Shown: positions 1 to 9,144, counted from the first letter of the stretch. The stretch: DNA of 22,634 nucleotides from Trichomonas tenax (GCA_023091735.1 JALKBU010000847.1:1-22634); one strand, 5' to 3'. The notes: generated from the letters alone by a model not told the origin. Translations and numbers: made by a program.

Positions 1-783
1 ATCGAATCTGATGCTGGAGGTAGAGGCGGCTTCTGTAGGCTGAGTCCTTCTTGCTAGGGCCTGGCTTGGCCACTCGAGGGCTTTGGAAGTCTCAGGCCGA
101 CCAAGCCATGCATCGAATCATGCTTCTGTTGAATATGCATCTGGATGCATCGCTGCTAGATCACCAGGTCATCCTTCACTATGAGGCCACAACTACTCAT
201 AATGAAGTCTTCTTTGGCTTCCAACATTGAGTTCAATCCATTTCAACCTATTGACACATTTCCATTTTTCCCGCGCAATCACGTCACTTTCCTTTATATT
301 TGACATTCTGACTTTACATGCCAAACATAATTTACATGTCAGAAAAGCACGTTGTTCTATTTTGTCCCAGTCCCTATTGCAATCAGGCAGAAAATTGAAA
401 TGCCATGAAGCAGATAGCTATCGACATGAATATAAAAATCGCATTGGCATCCTACAATATATTGCTGCTCCTCGATAAATAAGATTGAAAAAAAAAGAAA
501 TAAAAATGCAAATTAAATATACAAATGCATTTATATGTCTTTGGCTTCTAATATCGATAGTACACAGTCTATAAAGTAGTATAACGATGATTAATCAGTT
601 GGATTTGCTATTTATTGTTAATATATATTCAGATAAAGTTTTGATTCTTGAGAGAAGGAGATTGAAATGGTCAGTGGGAGATAAACAAAATGTCATAGAG
701 TGATGAGCTAAAATAATGACTATTTTGTGCGGATACCGCGAAAAATAAAAATAAAACGTGACAAAGAAGAATATAACGAACAA
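1..783. other. Left-end intergenic region, no supportable gene
   Basis: The first ~230 bases are clearly richer in G+C than the rest of the non-coding DNA, which suggests a decayed coding or mobile-element fragment entering from outside the window. No frame on either strand gives a recognisable domain. A plus-strand reading frame without stops runs from about 43 to 230, but its translation resembles nothing I know. From about 480 to 783 the DNA is ordinary AT-rich intergenic sequence leading to the ligase gene. The hexamer GTGACA lies at 758-763, about 20 bases before the ATG at 784. Confidence 0.5.
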
Positions 784-2100
784 ATGACAACAACGCCGCC
801 TTCTCTTACACCACTGCAGCAGTTTTTAGCAGCCAATCCATTCCCATTGACGTATTTTGACTTCGTTCCAGCTCTTGAGGAAGGCCAGAAGAAGAAAATC
901 GTTGGATATTACTATGAAAACGAATATACATCGAAACTCGTGCAGCAAGTACTCGAAATATCAGGATTTAAGAAATCTGATTCTCCAAAGGATTCTGAAA
1001 TCATCGTTGGATCAAAACCAAAGCCAGAATTTTTCTCTAATCTGAAAATTAGCCAAAGAGTCGCTCATTTCAACAAAGCATTCGTCATCGGAACAAAGAC
1101 TGGATTCCATAAACACATTCAGACGTACCAATCGAAACAAGAAACAACCTTTCCGTGTTATCTTCCAACTTACATTCTTCCAGATCAAACAAACGAATTC
1201 AAGGAGAACGCAGGTTCCTCTGTTTGGATTCAGAAGCCTGTTGGCAGATCTCATGCTCGTGGCATTAAATTGATCAAAGGAGTCCCAGAACTTGCTCCTG
1301 GATCGCGTGTTGTTGTCCAGAAGTACGCGCAATACCCGCTTCTTCTCGATAACTGCAAATTCGATATCAGAGTTTACGCCTATGTTGTTTCTTTGGATCC
1401 GTTATTAATTTATATTTACAATGACGGCCTCATTCGCATCGCTGAAGCACAATGGAACGATTCTAACCTAGATCCGAAGATTCATATCACAACAGGACCA
1501 AATTGCAAAGTAGAAAATTTCAACAGACTGTGGGCAACGCTCGAAGCGTCAAAAATCGATCCTGCCACAATCCGTACGAGAATGGAGGATATCATAGTTG
1601 GCGTTATTTGCACTGCACGTGATGAATTATTAAATCAGAAGAATCACAAGTCTTGCTTCGAGCTTTACGGATTTGACTTCCTTCTTACATTAGATGGTAA
1701 CATCTACTGCCTTGAGGCCAATGTTACACCATCAATGAGCTTCAAGAACGAGCAGGAAGAAGCTCTTAAGAAACAACTTCTTGTAGATACATTTAATCTT
1801 TCTTCACTTCCAAAAGATACACCAGAATTCGACAAGCTTTTGACAACTATCAAAGAAGCGGATAACAAAGATTTCACAGACTTTATGACAATCCTCTTCT
1901 TTGATCAGTACCAAAATCGCACCGGAAATTACCGCTGCATATTCCCAACAACATCGAAGAATGCCACTTCAACGAAATACCTCGAGCAGCCAACGCAGGC
2001 TGATCTCGCTCTTGCATCATGGGTCTCTACCCCTGAAGAGAAGAAAGCTGACAAGCTCAAAGTTTACATAAAAGTTTATTCAAAAGTCTGTGCTGTTTAA
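784..2100 (+). CDS. Tubulin tyrosine ligase-like (TTLL) family protein
   Basis: A 438-residue protein with a tubulin tyrosine ligase-type ATP-grasp domain. Enzymes of this family add tyrosine, glutamate or glycine to tubulin tails in axonemes and other stable microtubules. Visible motifs are KPVGRSHARGI near residues 151-161 (nucleotide-binding loop), VQKYAQYPLLLD followed by KFDIRVY near 179-198 (the family KFDLR motif), IHITTG near 233 (in place of HLTN), and FELYGFDFLL...YCLEANVTPSMS near 292-319 (catalytic E-x-N). The frame is open further 5' to a GTG at 727, but the first ATG, at 784, is the natural eukaryotic start and gives a normal-length protein. No Inr is obvious; GTGACA lies 21 bases upstream. 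The stop codon sits in TAAA. It is convergent with the next gene, 47 bases away. Tyrosination, glutamylation and glycylation cannot be told apart by eye. Confidence 0.85.
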   Translation: MTTTPPSLTPLQQFLAANPFPLTYFDFVPALEEGQKKKIVGYYYENEYTSKLVQQVLEISGFKKSDSPKDSEIIVGSKPKPEFFSNLKISQRVAHFNKAFVIGTKTGFHKHIQTYQSKQETTFPCYLPTYILPDQTNEFKENAGSSVWIQKPVGRSHARGIKLIKGVPELAPGSRVVVQKYAQYPLLLDNCKFDIRVYAYVVSLDPLLIYIYNDGLIRIAEAQWNDSNLDPKIHITTGPNCKVENFNRLWATLEASKIDPATIRTRMEDIIVGVICTARDELLNQKNHKSCFELYGFDFLLTLDGNIYCLEANVTPSMSFKNEQEEALKKQLLVDTFNLSSLPKDTPEFDKLLTTIKEADNKDFTDFMTILFFDQYQNRTGNYRCIFPTTSKNATSTKYLEQPTQADLALASWVSTPEEKKADKLKVYIKVYSKVCAV

Positions 2101-2147
2101 AGTCTAATTATATATAATAACTTTATTTTTACATAACAATACAAACA

Positions 2148-2690
2148 CTAGATTAATATGCAGCACTCAGATTTTGTAACACTTTTATTATCAGGAGATG
2201 ATTGATTTTTCAAGTTATTTCTTGCAATATTCTCTGGATATATTTGAGTATCTTCTATAGATTTTGATTCATTTGGTGGAGTTATTCTTGTTTTTGACCC
2301 TTTAGAGGTGATAATTTCCATCTTTTTATCAGAATATTGACTTCCTTCAATCAATTGTTGAATATTTTTCCCCTTGCTGTTAGATTTGGCTTCTTCTTGT
2401 GCTTCCATATAAAATTTAGATGAAAATGTAGGAGAAATTGGAGTTTTGTAAATATAATCTTCAATAATAATTTGAATCATGAAATTTTTGGGATCTTTTC
2501 CATACAGAATACTAAAAGCTTCTGCTGTCCCATATTTTGCGGCAAACAAAAGAGGACTTAAACTAAAATCCTCTTCTTTATCCCAATTTTCGTAAGTTAG
2601 TATAGTAGAAATGTTTTCATCTGTTATATCTTTCTCTTGTAAAGTGTTATTTTTGATTTTATGGAACAATTCTAGATTTTCATTGGGCAT
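2148..2690 (-). CDS. Small ankyrin-like protein with C-terminal CaaX prenylation motif
   Basis: A 180-residue protein of unknown function. Around residues 43-66 the sequence SPLLFAAKYGTAEAFSILYG looks like one ankyrin-repeat helix pair. The following ~100 residues are polar, lysine- and serine-rich and probably disordered. The protein ends ECCILI, so the last four residues CILI form a CaaX box with an additional cysteine just before it. This suggests prenylation, perhaps with palmitoylation, and membrane attachment. Convergent with the TTLL gene. The region just upstream of the ATG is a mixed poly-A/poly-T tract with no clear initiator. The stop is TAG, the only non-TAA stop among the intact genes here. 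Evidence for a real gene is the intact C-terminal motif, the ATG start and the fit between neighbours; weak composition makes it less certain than the others. Confidence 0.6.
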   Translation of the reverse strand: MPNENLELFHKIKNNTLQEKDITDENISTILTYENWDKEEDFSLSPLLFAAKYGTAEAFSILYGKDPKNFMIQIIIEDYIYKTPISPTFSSKFYMEAQEEAKSNSKGKNIQQLIEGSQYSDKKMEIITSKGSKTRITPPNESKSIEDTQIYPENIARNNLKNQSSPDNKSVTKSECCILI

Positions 2691-2827
2691 TAAGTTCTTT
2701 TTTTAAAAAAAAAAATGGTGGCTTTTTTTTCTTTGAATCAAATTCGTTATTAGGAACTTTTCTATTAGTTCTGTTATTTTACCCTATGGAAATTCAAAAT
2801 GAATTAATTAATACAAACATAAAAACT

Positions 2828-4441
2828 TTAGAGATCTTCTTGATACAAATACAGCTTTTGCTTCTTCGGTTTTGGTGTTGGCTCAGGAATAATATCGCTG
2901 AAAGAATCTTTCAGGACATCTTTATACGCACTAAATTCTGGTTTAGAGTCTATATCAATACCATCTTCAATCATCTTCTGCATCTTGAGTTTCTTTTCAT
3001 ACAAAAATCGGCGGTGGTTTATGTGGCGAGTCGTAGTAATATTATCGATATCTTGAATTATTTTTCGACTCTTTTCGAATGCATTTTCGCTCATCATGAA
3101 AGATGGTCTATGAGGAATGATTTGAAGTGCATAGTCTTTAAGCATTGCTCGCATTATTGTTGGTTGACTGAATAAGTCATATCCAAAGAATAACGTTATA
3201 TTTTCTGAATTGTTTGTCTTTGGAGGAATGGAAAAGTGAAAACTGATGATAGAAAGATTATCTTGAATGAGCTGGCAATCGAATGACTCTTCAACAGTGA
3301 TATTTGTTGGACTTTCAATGATGTTTGACTCTATTCTCTTTAATACTTCATAGAGTCCTTTCTCTGTCTTTAGAAACAGCTGTTGATTCGTTCCATAGGT
3401 AAAATTAGGAATACTGTTGTGCTTGATAGAGAAACCAGATCCTGAAGCTGCAATAGGTTCAGTAATAATTTCAAGCCCATTGTTATATGACTTCAATTGA
3501 CTTGTTATTTGATCGAAACTTGCGTATTTTCCCGTCATAAAAATGACCTTAATCTCCGACTGACTCAGCACTTCAATGACTTTAGAAATCACTGGCTTAA
3601 GGTCGTTTGTATTCACGGAGTTTTCGTTATATGAAATTGTTGTTTTCATACTTTCGATGTCGAATTTAGTTGATTTATCAAATGTCCAATTCTTTGTTAC
3701 TTCCATCAGCAAATATCTTGCCAAAGAATCATCTGTTAGCTTTGAATCACGCTTTATATTGGCTAAGAATTGTGATTCAAGTGATTTATAACCTGTATAC
3801 TCATAATCCATTGATATTTGACTAGTTTTATTTGTATAGTCTCTATATGAGAGTTCAAACACGGAAAACCATGTGTAGTTTTCTTCAATACGCATAAGCA
3901 TTATGTTTTGAGGTCTATATTGGTATTTGAGGAAATGGTTTTCCTTGAATCTTGTGATCATAGATGTAGTGTGATCGAGAATGCATAGTAAATGTAAATT
4001 GAGAATTGCTGCTACTTCTTGGAGAAGGTATTTATCGATTGGATTCATAAGATTGTGAACCGTGAAAATAAAATTACTTGAAGTATTGAAATTATTCAAT
4101 CTAAGTGCACGGTCAAGGAGTAGTGCGTAATAGAAACTGTTTTTAAATCCATTTTTGGTTCCATTCAAAGGGAAAAAGTTTCGGAGACAATTTTCAGGAT
4201 TTTTCATTGCGAACTGTTGTGCTTCACCGAAATATGTTAAATTAGAATTGTTTAATGTATCCAAATTCCATCCGTTTCTGTTGAAATTTTGCAAATTGTT
4301 GTTTCCTGTGAAAGCAATGCAAGCTGGAAAGAAACTCTCGTTGAAGAGGCCACCGGACTTGTCAATGTTAGCAATTGCGAAGTAATCATTATTGATTTCA
4401 ACAGAAATTAATGAAAAAGAAAATGGAACAAGAAAAAACAT
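2828..4441 (-). CDS. Divergent secretory-pathway HSP70-like protein (HYOU1/Lhs1-like)
   Basis: A 537-residue protein starting with a hydrophobic signal peptide (MFFLVPFSFSLIS). The mature N-terminus VEINNDYFAIANIDKSGG aligns by eye with the phosphate-1 strand of HSP70 proteins. NCLRNFFPLNG near residues 84-94 recalls the 'ARNFYPLLG' region of the ER HSP110 class (HYOU1/GRP170, Lhs1), and EPIAASGSGFSI near 330-341 recalls the end of the HSP70 ATPase ('DEAVALGAA'). Many N-x-S/T sequons fit an ER lumenal protein. It is far shorter than HYOU1 (about 1,000 residues), so most of the substrate-binding part is reduced or absent. The C-terminus is QEDL, similar to a KDEL-type ER-retention signal. The open frame begins at a GTG six bases earlier; the ATG at 4441 is preferred. 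It is divergent from the HD gene, with 157 bases between starts. Confidence 0.65.
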   Translation of the reverse strand: MFFLVPFSFSLISVEINNDYFAIANIDKSGGLFNESFFPACIAFTGNNNLQNFNRNGWNLDTLNNSNLTYFGEAQQFAMKNPENCLRNFFPLNGTKNGFKNSFYYALLLDRALRLNNFNTSSNFIFTVHNLMNPIDKYLLQEVAAILNLHLLCILDHTTSMITRFKENHFLKYQYRPQNIMLMRIEENYTWFSVFELSYRDYTNKTSQISMDYEYTGYKSLESQFLANIKRDSKLTDDSLARYLLMEVTKNWTFDKSTKFDIESMKTTISYNENSVNTNDLKPVISKVIEVLSQSEIKVIFMTGKYASFDQITSQLKSYNNGLEIITEPIAASGSGFSIKHNSIPNFTYGTNQQLFLKTEKGLYEVLKRIESNIIESPTNITVEESFDCQLIQDNLSIISFHFSIPPKTNNSENITLFFGYDLFSQPTIMRAMLKDYALQIIPHRPSFMMSENAFEKSRKIIQDIDNITTTRHINHRRFLYEKKLKMQKMIEDGIDIDSKPEFSAYKDVLKDSFSDIIPEPTPKPKKQKLYLYQEDL

Positions 4442-4598
4442 TGTCACATTTTGTAAATATTTTTTGTCACTTTACATAAAATAATTTGACAAAGTAAAAT
4501 TCATTTGGCAAAAAAAATATTTTGATATTTGTAAAAGGAAAATTGGCAAAAATGTATCTCACTTTTGATGAAATTGGTCACTTTTCATAAAGGTGACA
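4442..4598. promoter_or_regulatory. Divergent promoter with three GTGACA/TGTCAC hexamers
   Basis: This 157-base interval separates two divergent starts. TGTCAC occurs at 4442-4447 (directly abutting the HSP70-like ATG, read as GTGACAATG on its strand), again at 4465-4470, and GTGACA occurs at 4593-4598 directly abutting the HD-gene ATG. Both genes therefore begin GTGACAATG, in mirror image. A consensus trichomonad initiator for the HD gene lies at 4585-4590. The rest is AT-rich. Confidence 0.45.
4585..4590 (+). promoter_or_regulatory. Initiator (Inr) of the HD-domain gene
   Basis: TCATAA fits the trichomonad initiator TCA(+1)YWW. The predicted transcription start is the A at 4587, giving a 12-base 5' leader, typical of this lineage. 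Confidence 0.6.
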
Positions 4599-5144
4599 AT
4601 GTCAACACAGTACGATCGTGCTATCGAGCTTTGTGGTGTCATCAAGCGCATTCCACGCACAGGATGGGTCAGATCTGGTGTCAAAGATCCAGAATCTGTT
4701 GCTGATCACTCGATGAGAACAGCTTTTCTTGCTTTAACGATCTGTCCAAAGGAAGTCAACAGAGATAAGGCTGTTCAAATGGCATTAATCCACGATTTGG
4801 CTGAATCCATCGTCTCTGATATCACTCCTTTAGACGGAGTTACACTCGAAGATAAATTCAACCGCGAAAATAAAGCCTGGGAGCATATCTGTGGCAGCCT
4901 CAACAACGATGAGATGCATAAGATATGGTTAGAGATGGAAGATGGCAAAACAATAGAAGCTAAGTTCGTTAAGGAACTTGATAAGTTAGAAATGCTTATT
5001 CAGGCTGAAGAATACGAAAACCTCCAGGAAGGAACGCACTTGGATCAGTTCTACAACAACTTCGATGGATTCTTCACATTCGATTCAACCAAGGAAATAT
5101 ATAACGCAATCCAAACACGCCGCGCTGCCAAGAAGGCAAAATAA
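4599..5144 (+). CDS. HDDC2: HD-domain 5'-deoxynucleotidase, HDDC2/YfbR type
   Basis: A 181-residue metal-dependent phosphohydrolase that in characterised relatives (human HDDC2, yeast YGK1, bacterial YfbR) removes phosphate from deoxynucleoside 5'-monophosphates. The HD signature is clear: His37 in VADHSMR, His65-Asp66 in LIHDLAES with Glu69, and a distal Asp near residue 128 in ELDKLEML. The stretch from DHSMR through DLAESIVSDITP is the most conserved part of the family. Length is normal (about 180-200 residues), so this is a single-domain enzyme. The open frame starts at a GTG six bases earlier; the ATG at 4599 is chosen because it follows a consensus Inr by 12 bases. The C-terminus is basic (RRAAKKAK). 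The stop codon lies in TAAATAAA-like sequence suitable for polyadenylation. Confidence 0.88.
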   Translation: MSTQYDRAIELCGVIKRIPRTGWVRSGVKDPESVADHSMRTAFLALTICPKEVNRDKAVQMALIHDLAESIVSDITPLDGVTLEDKFNRENKAWEHICGSLNNDEMHKIWLEMEDGKTIEAKFVKELDKLEMLIQAEEYENLQEGTHLDQFYNNFDGFFTFDSTKEIYNAIQTRRAAKKAK

Positions 5145-5385
5145 ATAACAGCAAATAGAATCCATGTAAATAAATACATTACTTCTTTAAATAATATATA
5201 TTCTCAATACATATTTGAAATCGCACACTATCTCATAATTAGATCGACATAAATATACGATTTAAGGTTTAGCATAAGAAGATCAAAATATGATATTTGA
5301 ACAATAGAGAGGTTAACGCAATGCATAAAAAACGAATAAAAATCATGCAAACCATACCTTTATAAATAATCAATTCATACAAATT

Positions 5386-6267
5386 TTATTTCGATGCGGA
5401 CATCTTAGAATTTTTGGTATTCAATTCTGCTTTCTTTGCTAGATAGAGTGAGTCAATATCTTCTTCTGCAACATTTGGATCATTGATAGCGTTCTTCAGT
5501 GAATGTGCTGACTTTTCTCGCTTTTCAATAGCAATATCAGCACTTAATCTATTCATCATATCTGCTATTTCTTGTCCATTGGATTGGAGGTCAGTATCAG
5601 CTCCTGGGCCAAATATAATTGGATTGAAGAAATCCACAGATTTTTCACGTACATGAGAATTAGCAATGCAAACATATTTAATAACATTCTTAAATCTGTT
5701 GATGCAGTTATACATTTTAGATGATGTAAATATCATACCAGCCTTGTGTTCTGCCGCCAATGCTCTTAATCCTTGAATAACAATTTCTTTTTCTTGAGGT
5801 GATTTAGATTCGAATATGTCGTAGTGTGTGCCTGCTAAGAATAATTGTCCTCTGCTTTCTTTAAAGCGCATTTGCACAATGTCCAGCCACTCTAATGCTT
5901 CTATTATCGAGGAAGACTTCGAGAGATCAAAACAAAGGAAAATAACAAAACCTTTCATTGTGTGTTCTGTTGCTATCGTAGGAATAAGTGATTCCATTTG
6001 GACACCTCCTCCAATCTCCCAAAAGTGAAGAATTTTTTCCTTTCCATTCACTTTCAGGTTGCAGCACTGGTAAGAAAGGGCTAGAGTTGGCACTGTTGTA
6101 TCATTTCTGCCGAAGAATTGATTAATAAGCGATGTTTTTCCTGATTGTTCGCCGCCGATGAATAAAACGTGAGAATCACCGGTACCGTATGGTTTGGGGT
6201 CCTCAGCTTCGTGTTCTATTATGTCTCCCCATAAATCATTCACGACATTCGGGATGTCTGGGTTCAT
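5386..6267 (-). CDS. DYNC2LI1: Cytoplasmic dynein-2 light intermediate chain
   Basis: A 293-residue Ras-like protein matching the dynein-2 light intermediate chain, a subunit of the motor for retrograde intraflagellar transport. Features: P-loop GGEQSGKTS at residues 38-46, the family run TVPTLALSYQ at about 58-67, HFWEIGGG at 81-88 in the switch II position, LCFDLSKSSSI near 111-121, AGTHYDIF near 145-152 in place of NKxD, LRALAAEHKAGMIFTSSK near 168-185, FGPGADTD near 220, and a C-terminal tail INDPNVAEEDIDSLYLAKKAEL that parallels the human tail. It is somewhat shorter than the human protein (351 residues). The ATG at 6267 is the only sensible start; a candidate Inr lies 30 bases upstream. 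The stop codon is in TAAAA. It is in tandem with the armadillo-like gene but with its own promoter region. Confidence 0.88.
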   Translation of the reverse strand: MNPDIPNVVNDLWGDIIEHEAEDPKPYGTGDSHVLFIGGEQSGKTSLINQFFGRNDTTVPTLALSYQCCNLKVNGKEKILHFWEIGGGVQMESLIPTIATEHTMKGFVIFLCFDLSKSSSIIEALEWLDIVQMRFKESRGQLFLAGTHYDIFESKSPQEKEIVIQGLRALAAEHKAGMIFTSSKMYNCINRFKNVIKYVCIANSHVREKSVDFFNPIIFGPGADTDLQSNGQEIADMMNRLSADIAIEKREKSAHSLKNAINDPNVAEEDIDSLYLAKKAELNTKNSKMSASK

Positions 6268-6581
6268 TATAAAACGGTAAAATGTAAACCATTCAAATGA
6301 TTTTACATAAATTTCCGATATTTTCTAATAAAACCACGATATTATTTCACCACTTCATATGCATATTCCAAATTCACTCGAGTTTTTCAAATTTGCCATA
6401 TTCATCAAATATCTCATCATCAAAACATATTTAGGCTATTTTCTCATTAATTTTATCATCTCAATCAATTTTTATATTGAATTATGAATACAATCATATG
6501 CAACATCGAAAACAATAAATGTGATAGAACTTTATTGCAAACATCATTGATATGTGTCATCGAAAACCAAAATTTGTTGAT
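6268..6581. other. Intergenic region upstream of DYNC2LI1
   Basis: AT-rich DNA holding the promoter of DYNC2LI1 and the 3' flank of the armadillo-like gene. TCATTT on the minus strand at 6295-6300 fits the initiator consensus. I see no GTGACA hexamer, gene or strong repeat. Confidence 0.5.
6295..6300 (-). promoter_or_regulatory. Candidate initiator (Inr) of DYNC2LI1
   Basis: Minus-strand TCATTT matches TCA(+1)YWW with the predicted start at 6298, giving a leader of about 30 bases. This is at the long end for trichomonads, so the match is less secure than the Inrs of PCNA or the HD gene. Confidence 0.4.
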
Positions 6582-7892
6582 TTAGGATTTCAATGATTCC
6601 AATATTGATGACAAAGTTATTGCAGCATTTGATACTTCTACATTATCACTTGTCATCATTTCATTAATCTCCTCATCAATCTCCAAACACTTCTCTACAG
6701 CGTAATTTGAAATTTCATTGTTCATTCTTATTAGTGATGCGAGTTTCATCACGCAATGTGCTCCAATCTCTCCATTTGTTACAAAAATAGCAAGAGCATC
6801 AACACAACGATTATCTTGCAAGTGAACATTGTCAATGAGGCAATAGGCCTTCACAATAACTGTTTGTACATTGTATGGAAGACCGCCGAATGATTGGTGG
6901 AAGAATTGACAAACATTTGCAATTGCTTCTGCTGAAAATGCTGGAAGAATATTTACGAGTGTTGATACTGCCCATAGAAGGAATCTTTTATATTCTAAGG
7001 TAGATTCTGGTTTACTAACATTTGCAATAATGCTTTCAACAAGAATTTTCGATGCTGCTTCATCAGGTATTTGTAAAACTTTCCTTAATTCGAATGCACG
7101 ACGAACTAATTCTTTTTCATTTGATTCTTCGATTCTAGCAAGGAGATACTCTCCAAACTCGTTTAAAAAGCCTTCAATTGTAGGTAATTCTTGTTGCAGA
7201 TAGTCCAGAACTCGATTAACACATACAACTTTTCCTAATTGAATGATATTTAATAGAGTAAAATAAATTTGTCTATTTGTATTAGTTGGAAGATATGGCT
7301 CCGTAAATACAAATGTAAATAGAAGGTCAATACCTGGGAGAGGAACTTTCTCGTTATATAGAAGTCTTAATAGTCCATTTTGAATCAAAATATCCCTAAC
7401 TTCTGTGTTTGCACGAGCAAGAGGTGATAGAATGGAATACGCGAACTTTCTGTAGTGTTCACCTTCGGCATTTCCTATCATATTGAGAATAAACATAATA
7501 AATGTTTCATTCATAAATTTATCACATGGAAACGTGTCTTTGTCAGCGAATTTACTCAAAATCCCTAATACTGGTGTGAAGTCAGAACCAGAAGGACACT
7601 CTAACATGAAATTGATAAGAATATCATAAGGAACCATATTTTCAATCGAATTCAACTCACTTTCTTTGAGATCATTGATTCGCTTCCAAATTTCGATTAC
7701 ATTGTGAGGTATATCATTGCTTTTACTCAATTCAGATAATTGCAACTTCACATGTTTCAAGTTCAATATGTGTCCTTGTTTGGAAGTTTTTACCTTTGGT
7801 CCAAAAGATTGAAGCGGAACATCTCTTCTTCGAACAGTTTTATGAAATGCGTTATATGAATTTTCTTGGACTTCTTTTTCATCATCAATCAT
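6582..7892 (-). CDS. Armadillo-like helical repeat protein (distantly importin-alpha-like)
   Basis: A 436-residue protein made almost entirely of predicted short paired helices, as in ARM/HEAT repeat proteins. The N-terminus (about residues 12-50) contains NSYNAFHKTVRRRDVPLQSFGPKVKTSK, a basic segment that could act like an importin-beta-binding region, followed by helical repeats such as FRKFAYSILSPLARANTEVRDILIQNGLLRLLYN (about 145-180), where the pattern 'LSPLARAN..VR..LI..G.L..LL' is typical of ARM repeats. It could be a fast-evolving karyopherin-alpha relative or a lineage-specific scaffold; I would not name it importin without a profile search. It starts 6 bases after a consensus Inr. 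The stop codon is in TAAA. Confidence 0.7.
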   Translation of the reverse strand: MIDDEKEVQENSYNAFHKTVRRRDVPLQSFGPKVKTSKQGHILNLKHVKLQLSELSKSNDIPHNVIEIWKRINDLKESELNSIENMVPYDILINFMLECPSGSDFTPVLGILSKFADKDTFPCDKFMNETFIMFILNMIGNAEGEHYRKFAYSILSPLARANTEVRDILIQNGLLRLLYNEKVPLPGIDLLFTFVFTEPYLPTNTNRQIYFTLLNIIQLGKVVCVNRVLDYLQQELPTIEGFLNEFGEYLLARIEESNEKELVRRAFELRKVLQIPDEAASKILVESIIANVSKPESTLEYKRFLLWAVSTLVNILPAFSAEAIANVCQFFHQSFGGLPYNVQTVIVKAYCLIDNVHLQDNRCVDALAIFVTNGEIGAHCVMKLASLIRMNNEISNYAVEKCLEIDEEINEMMTSDNVEVSNAAITLSSILESLKS

Positions 7893-7895
7893 TTA

Positions 7896-7901
7896 AAATG
7901 A
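7896..7901 (-). promoter_or_regulatory. Initiator (Inr) of the armadillo-like gene
   Basis: Minus-strand TCATTT matches TCA(+1)YWW, predicted start at 7899, six bases before the ATG at 7892. Very short leaders of this kind are normal in trichomonads. Confidence 0.6.
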
Positions 7902-8135
7902 AGTGCAAAACTCAAAAATTAACTCAGAATAAATCAAAATCACTCACAACAAAAGTATTTTGGGAAAGATATGGAAAGACCAAAATATATATATCTTCAA
8001 AAAAAAAAAAAAACGATAACAAATACCATAATAACCAAGGTGCCTATTGAGAAAATAATAAGATTTTGTTCAATCGAATTTTTTCATTTTCGAAAATAAT
8101 AATAATTTTTTTTGAGAAATTATTCAAAGATCAAT

Positions 8136-8483
8136 TTACTGCTGCTTCTTACCCTTCTTGCCAGCTGGCTTCTTCTCGGCCTGTGGTGCCTCCTCGACCT
8201 TCTCGACAACAGCATCTGGGTGTGGGCCGTAGCACTTGATATCGTGGCCGTTGATAACTGGAACGATCTTGCCCTCAGCGACCATGGCCTCAAGAGCCTT
8301 GCGAGCGCAGGTAAGAGAGATTTTATAACGTTCAGCGAGCTTGCCTGGGGAGATGAGCTTGTTCTTTGGGATAGACTTCTGCATATCAGCAGCCTGCTCA
8401 GCTGTGATGATAACGGCGAACTCTCTCTTCTCCTTGTTGGTTGCCTTTGTCCATTTCTTACGAGCGCCTCCCTTAGCGGACAT
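8136..8483 (-). CDS. RPS25: Small ribosomal subunit protein eS25
   Basis: A 115-residue protein of the cytosolic 40S subunit. The basic N-terminus (MSAKGGARKKWTKATNKEKREFAV) parallels the KKKKWSKGKVRDKLNN segment of other eS25 proteins. The winged-helix part includes IPKNKLISPGKLAERYKISLTCARKALEAMVAEGKIVPV (about residues 38-76), matching '[38 protein letters not shown]' in human RPS25. The C-terminal tail is alanine/lysine-rich. The reading frame stays open for another 46 codons upstream, with in-frame ATGs near 8579 and 8570, but the homologous protein begins at about the ATG at 8483. Codon use is strongly biased to C/G-ending codons, as expected for a highly expressed gene. I see no consensus TCAYWW initiator close to 8483. 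The stop codon is in TAAA. Confidence 0.92.
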   Translation of the reverse strand: MSAKGGARKKWTKATNKEKREFAVIITAEQAADMQKSIPKNKLISPGKLAERYKISLTCARKALEAMVAEGKIVPVINGHDIKCYGPHPDAVVEKVEEAPQAEKKPAGKKGKKQQ

Positions 8484-9144
8484 TTCTGTAAAAGGCCGAC
8501 CACGACCAATGTAAACTTTATCGTCCTGATTTTGCACTTTGCTACTTTTGTCTGTGTTTTTGGATACCATTTTCTGCATATATCCTAAATCACTAATTAT
8601 TTTACTCTCAAAATGCTTCAATAAAAATTGAAAAATATCACTTTCTTTTTAAGCCTCATACTCATTGGCAATAACATTTCTATCCCATTCAAAGCTTATA
8701 TCTTAACTTATAATAGTAGAAACCAAAATAATTATTCGTTTTGATATCAATAATGAATCTATCAATGTTTTTGTCACAAATAGTCTTTCTATCATGTGTT
8801 GGTTTAATGCTGTGCTTATAGAGTTTTGATTCTAAAAATAACATTTTTGAATTTGATATTTAATTAATAGGTATCCAAGACATTAGGAAATTAAAGTATT
8901 CCATCAAAATAGTATTATCTTAAGATGAACTTATGAAATTGATTATTTTTATTTTATGTTTTCAATATAATATAAAGAGTCATTGTAGGAATAGTAAAAT
9001 TGTTAATTTAGAAGATTTTAATTAGTAAAGAATTATTTATGTTTGATAATTTGATATAAACAAATTTTATTCAAAAGCCTTCTTAAATCAAAGTGTCAAA
9101 GTACACGTAAATTGTTTTTCATCGCGCAGTGAAGCCATAACTAC
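8484..9144. other. AT-rich intergenic region, RPS25 upstream side
   Basis: The first ~140 bases upstream of RPS25 stay open in its frame (see findings). From about 8622 to 9144 the DNA is very AT-rich, without reading frames that look coding, RNA genes or clear repeats. It contains the RPS25 promoter and the 3' flank of the small coiled-coil gene. Confidence 0.5.

Noticed and set aside
227..478. Plus-strand open frame of 83 codons
   Set aside because: No recognisable domain, composition unlike the accepted genes, no initiator near its start.
8112..8588. 158-codon plus-strand open frame antisense to RPS25
   Set aside because: It lies opposite the biased codons of RPS25, which leave the antisense frames open; the leucine/tryptophan-rich translation is an artefact of that.
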